Below, one piece after another: positions 4,813-5,243 of a stretch of 5,243 nt of DNA. The first letter of the stretch is position 1; each line of letters opens with the position of its first letter. The position numbers were made by a program, and so were the translations under genes. Below the pieces are notes generated by a model that was not told the DNA's origin, ran no database searches, and saw only the letters and a program-made list of their open reading frames with translations. This stretch comes from Candidatus Micrarchaeota archaeon CG08_land_8_20_14_0_20_59_11 (lineage in GTDB: Archaea; Micrarchaeota; Micrarchaeia; Norongarragalinales; Norongarragalinaceae). The stretch lies in NCBI GenBank assembly GCA_002763345.1, contig PEXZ01000066.1:1-5243 (forward strand), in the 5' to 3' direction.

Positions 4813-5178
4813 TCAAGCACAGTACTTGTAGTTCGTCGCGGTTACGCAGTAGGCGTTGTCATCCTTGGAGTAGGGCGCGAGCACCTGCTTCACCCTCTGC
4901 GTGATGCGCCGCTTCATGGCGTCCGAAGCTGGAATCGGACTGCTGGCGTCTGAGCCGTAGAGCGCGGGCCTAAGCGTGACGATGCCCTGTGAAACCGAGT
5001 AGTCCATTTCCGCGAGCGTTATGCCTTCCGCGCTCGCTTCCTCGAACGCAGCCATCCGAGCAGCGCCAACCGCGAGATTCAGCTCCGTCTCGCGCAGCAC
5101 CCCTATCATCACGACCACCGCGAGCGTGACGAGGAACGCGACGACGAAGATGAATTCGACGCTCGCCTGCGCCCTCAT
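4813..5178 (-). CDS. Class III signal peptide (DUF361-type) pilin-like protein (121 aa)
   Basis: The N-terminus MRAQASVEFIFVVAFLVTLA is a canonical class III prepilin signal: short basic leader, predicted cleavage between Ala3 and Gln4, then Q-A-S-V-E with Glu at mature position 5, and a hydrophobic helix to about residue 28. The exported part is small and mostly helical early on (29-55), and has two cysteines only near its end (111, 120). This size and simplicity suit a major or minor pilin-type subunit (inference). The ATG at 5178 overlaps the previous stop as ATGA, and GAGG plus AAGGAA lie just upstream as likely ribosome binding sequence. It is separated from the four-gene pilin-like run by the OB-fold and permease genes. 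Confidence 0.92.
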   Translation of the reverse strand: MRAQASVEFIFVVAFLVTLAVVVMIGVLRETELNLAVGAARMAAFEEASAEGITLAEMDYSVSQGIVTLRPALYGSDASSPIPASDAMKRRITQRVKQVLAPYSKDDNAYCVTATNYKYCA

Positions 5179-5243
5179 TTCCTTTTCCTCAGCGCCCAGA
5201 ACGCGAACAGCGCCGCCCCGAGCGCGAGCAGGGGCGTCATCTC
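5175..5243 (-). CDS. C-terminal fragment with membrane anchor and basic tail (partial)
   Basis: The right edge holds the last 22 codons of a minus-strand gene ending TPLLALGAALFAFWALRKRK, then TGA at 5177-5175, which overlaps the next ATG as ATGA. A hydrophobic helix followed by RKRK is a typical C-terminal membrane anchor with cytoplasmic basic stop. A surface protein held by its C-terminus is the simplest reading. An ATG at 5240 would instead allow a 21-residue membrane peptide. The window does not contain enough to decide. Confidence 0.65.
   Translation of the reverse strand, partial: EMTPLLALGAALFAFWALRKRK

Noticed and set aside
1..5243. CRISPR array, tRNA/rRNA, insertion sequence or attachment site
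   Set aside because: No regularly spaced repeats, no cloverleaf or rRNA-like segment, and no transposase or terminal inverted repeats were seen by eye.

Overview
The window looks like archaeal chromosome from a compact, GC-rich genome, possibly a DPANN-type lineage (Micrarchaeota or Diapherotrites-like). That lineage placement is inference only. Four signs point to Archaea: the C-terminal half of the ribosome-recycling ATPase ABCE1, two textbook class III (DUF361-type) prepilin signal peptides, an archaeal-type short TctA/DUF112 permease, and TATA-like elements placed about 25-28 bases before start codons that lack a Shine-Dalgarno. Genes are packed tightly. Most neighbours overlap by 4 to 10 bases, and both convergent junctions share their stop codons.

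Layout from left to right: (1) 1-669, plus strand, the 3' part of abce1, carrying nucleotide-binding domain 2 and the C-terminal hinge. (2) 666-936, two very small genes predicted to encode membrane peptides of 30 aa (minus strand) and 42 aa (plus strand). They diverge from one AT-rich element at 780-787. Each ends by sharing a 4-base stop overlap with its larger convergent neighbour. (3) 933-1508, minus strand, a membrane-anchored, cysteine-containing exported protein with its own TATA box. (4) 1562-5243, minus strand, a tightly coupled gene train. In transcription order it is: the tail of an unknown protein ending in a membrane anchor; a class III pilin-like protein; a membrane-anchored OB-fold protein; a TctA-like permease; then, behind an internal promoter, four overlapping genes for single-pass pilin-like proteins.

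The strongest biological story is the minus-strand train. Five consecutive or near-consecutive small proteins share one design: a short basic N-terminus, one hydrophobic helix at the very start, and a small extracytoplasmic domain with several cysteines. Two carry the canonical Q-x-S-x-E class III motif, and three carry diverged versions. This resembles a major/minor pilin or pseudopilin set for a surface filament or secretion-like device. No prepilin peptidase, assembly ATPase or platform protein lies inside the window, so the function is inferred. The TctA-like permease and the OB-fold protein are translationally linked upstream. Their relation to the pilin-like genes may be functional or only positional.
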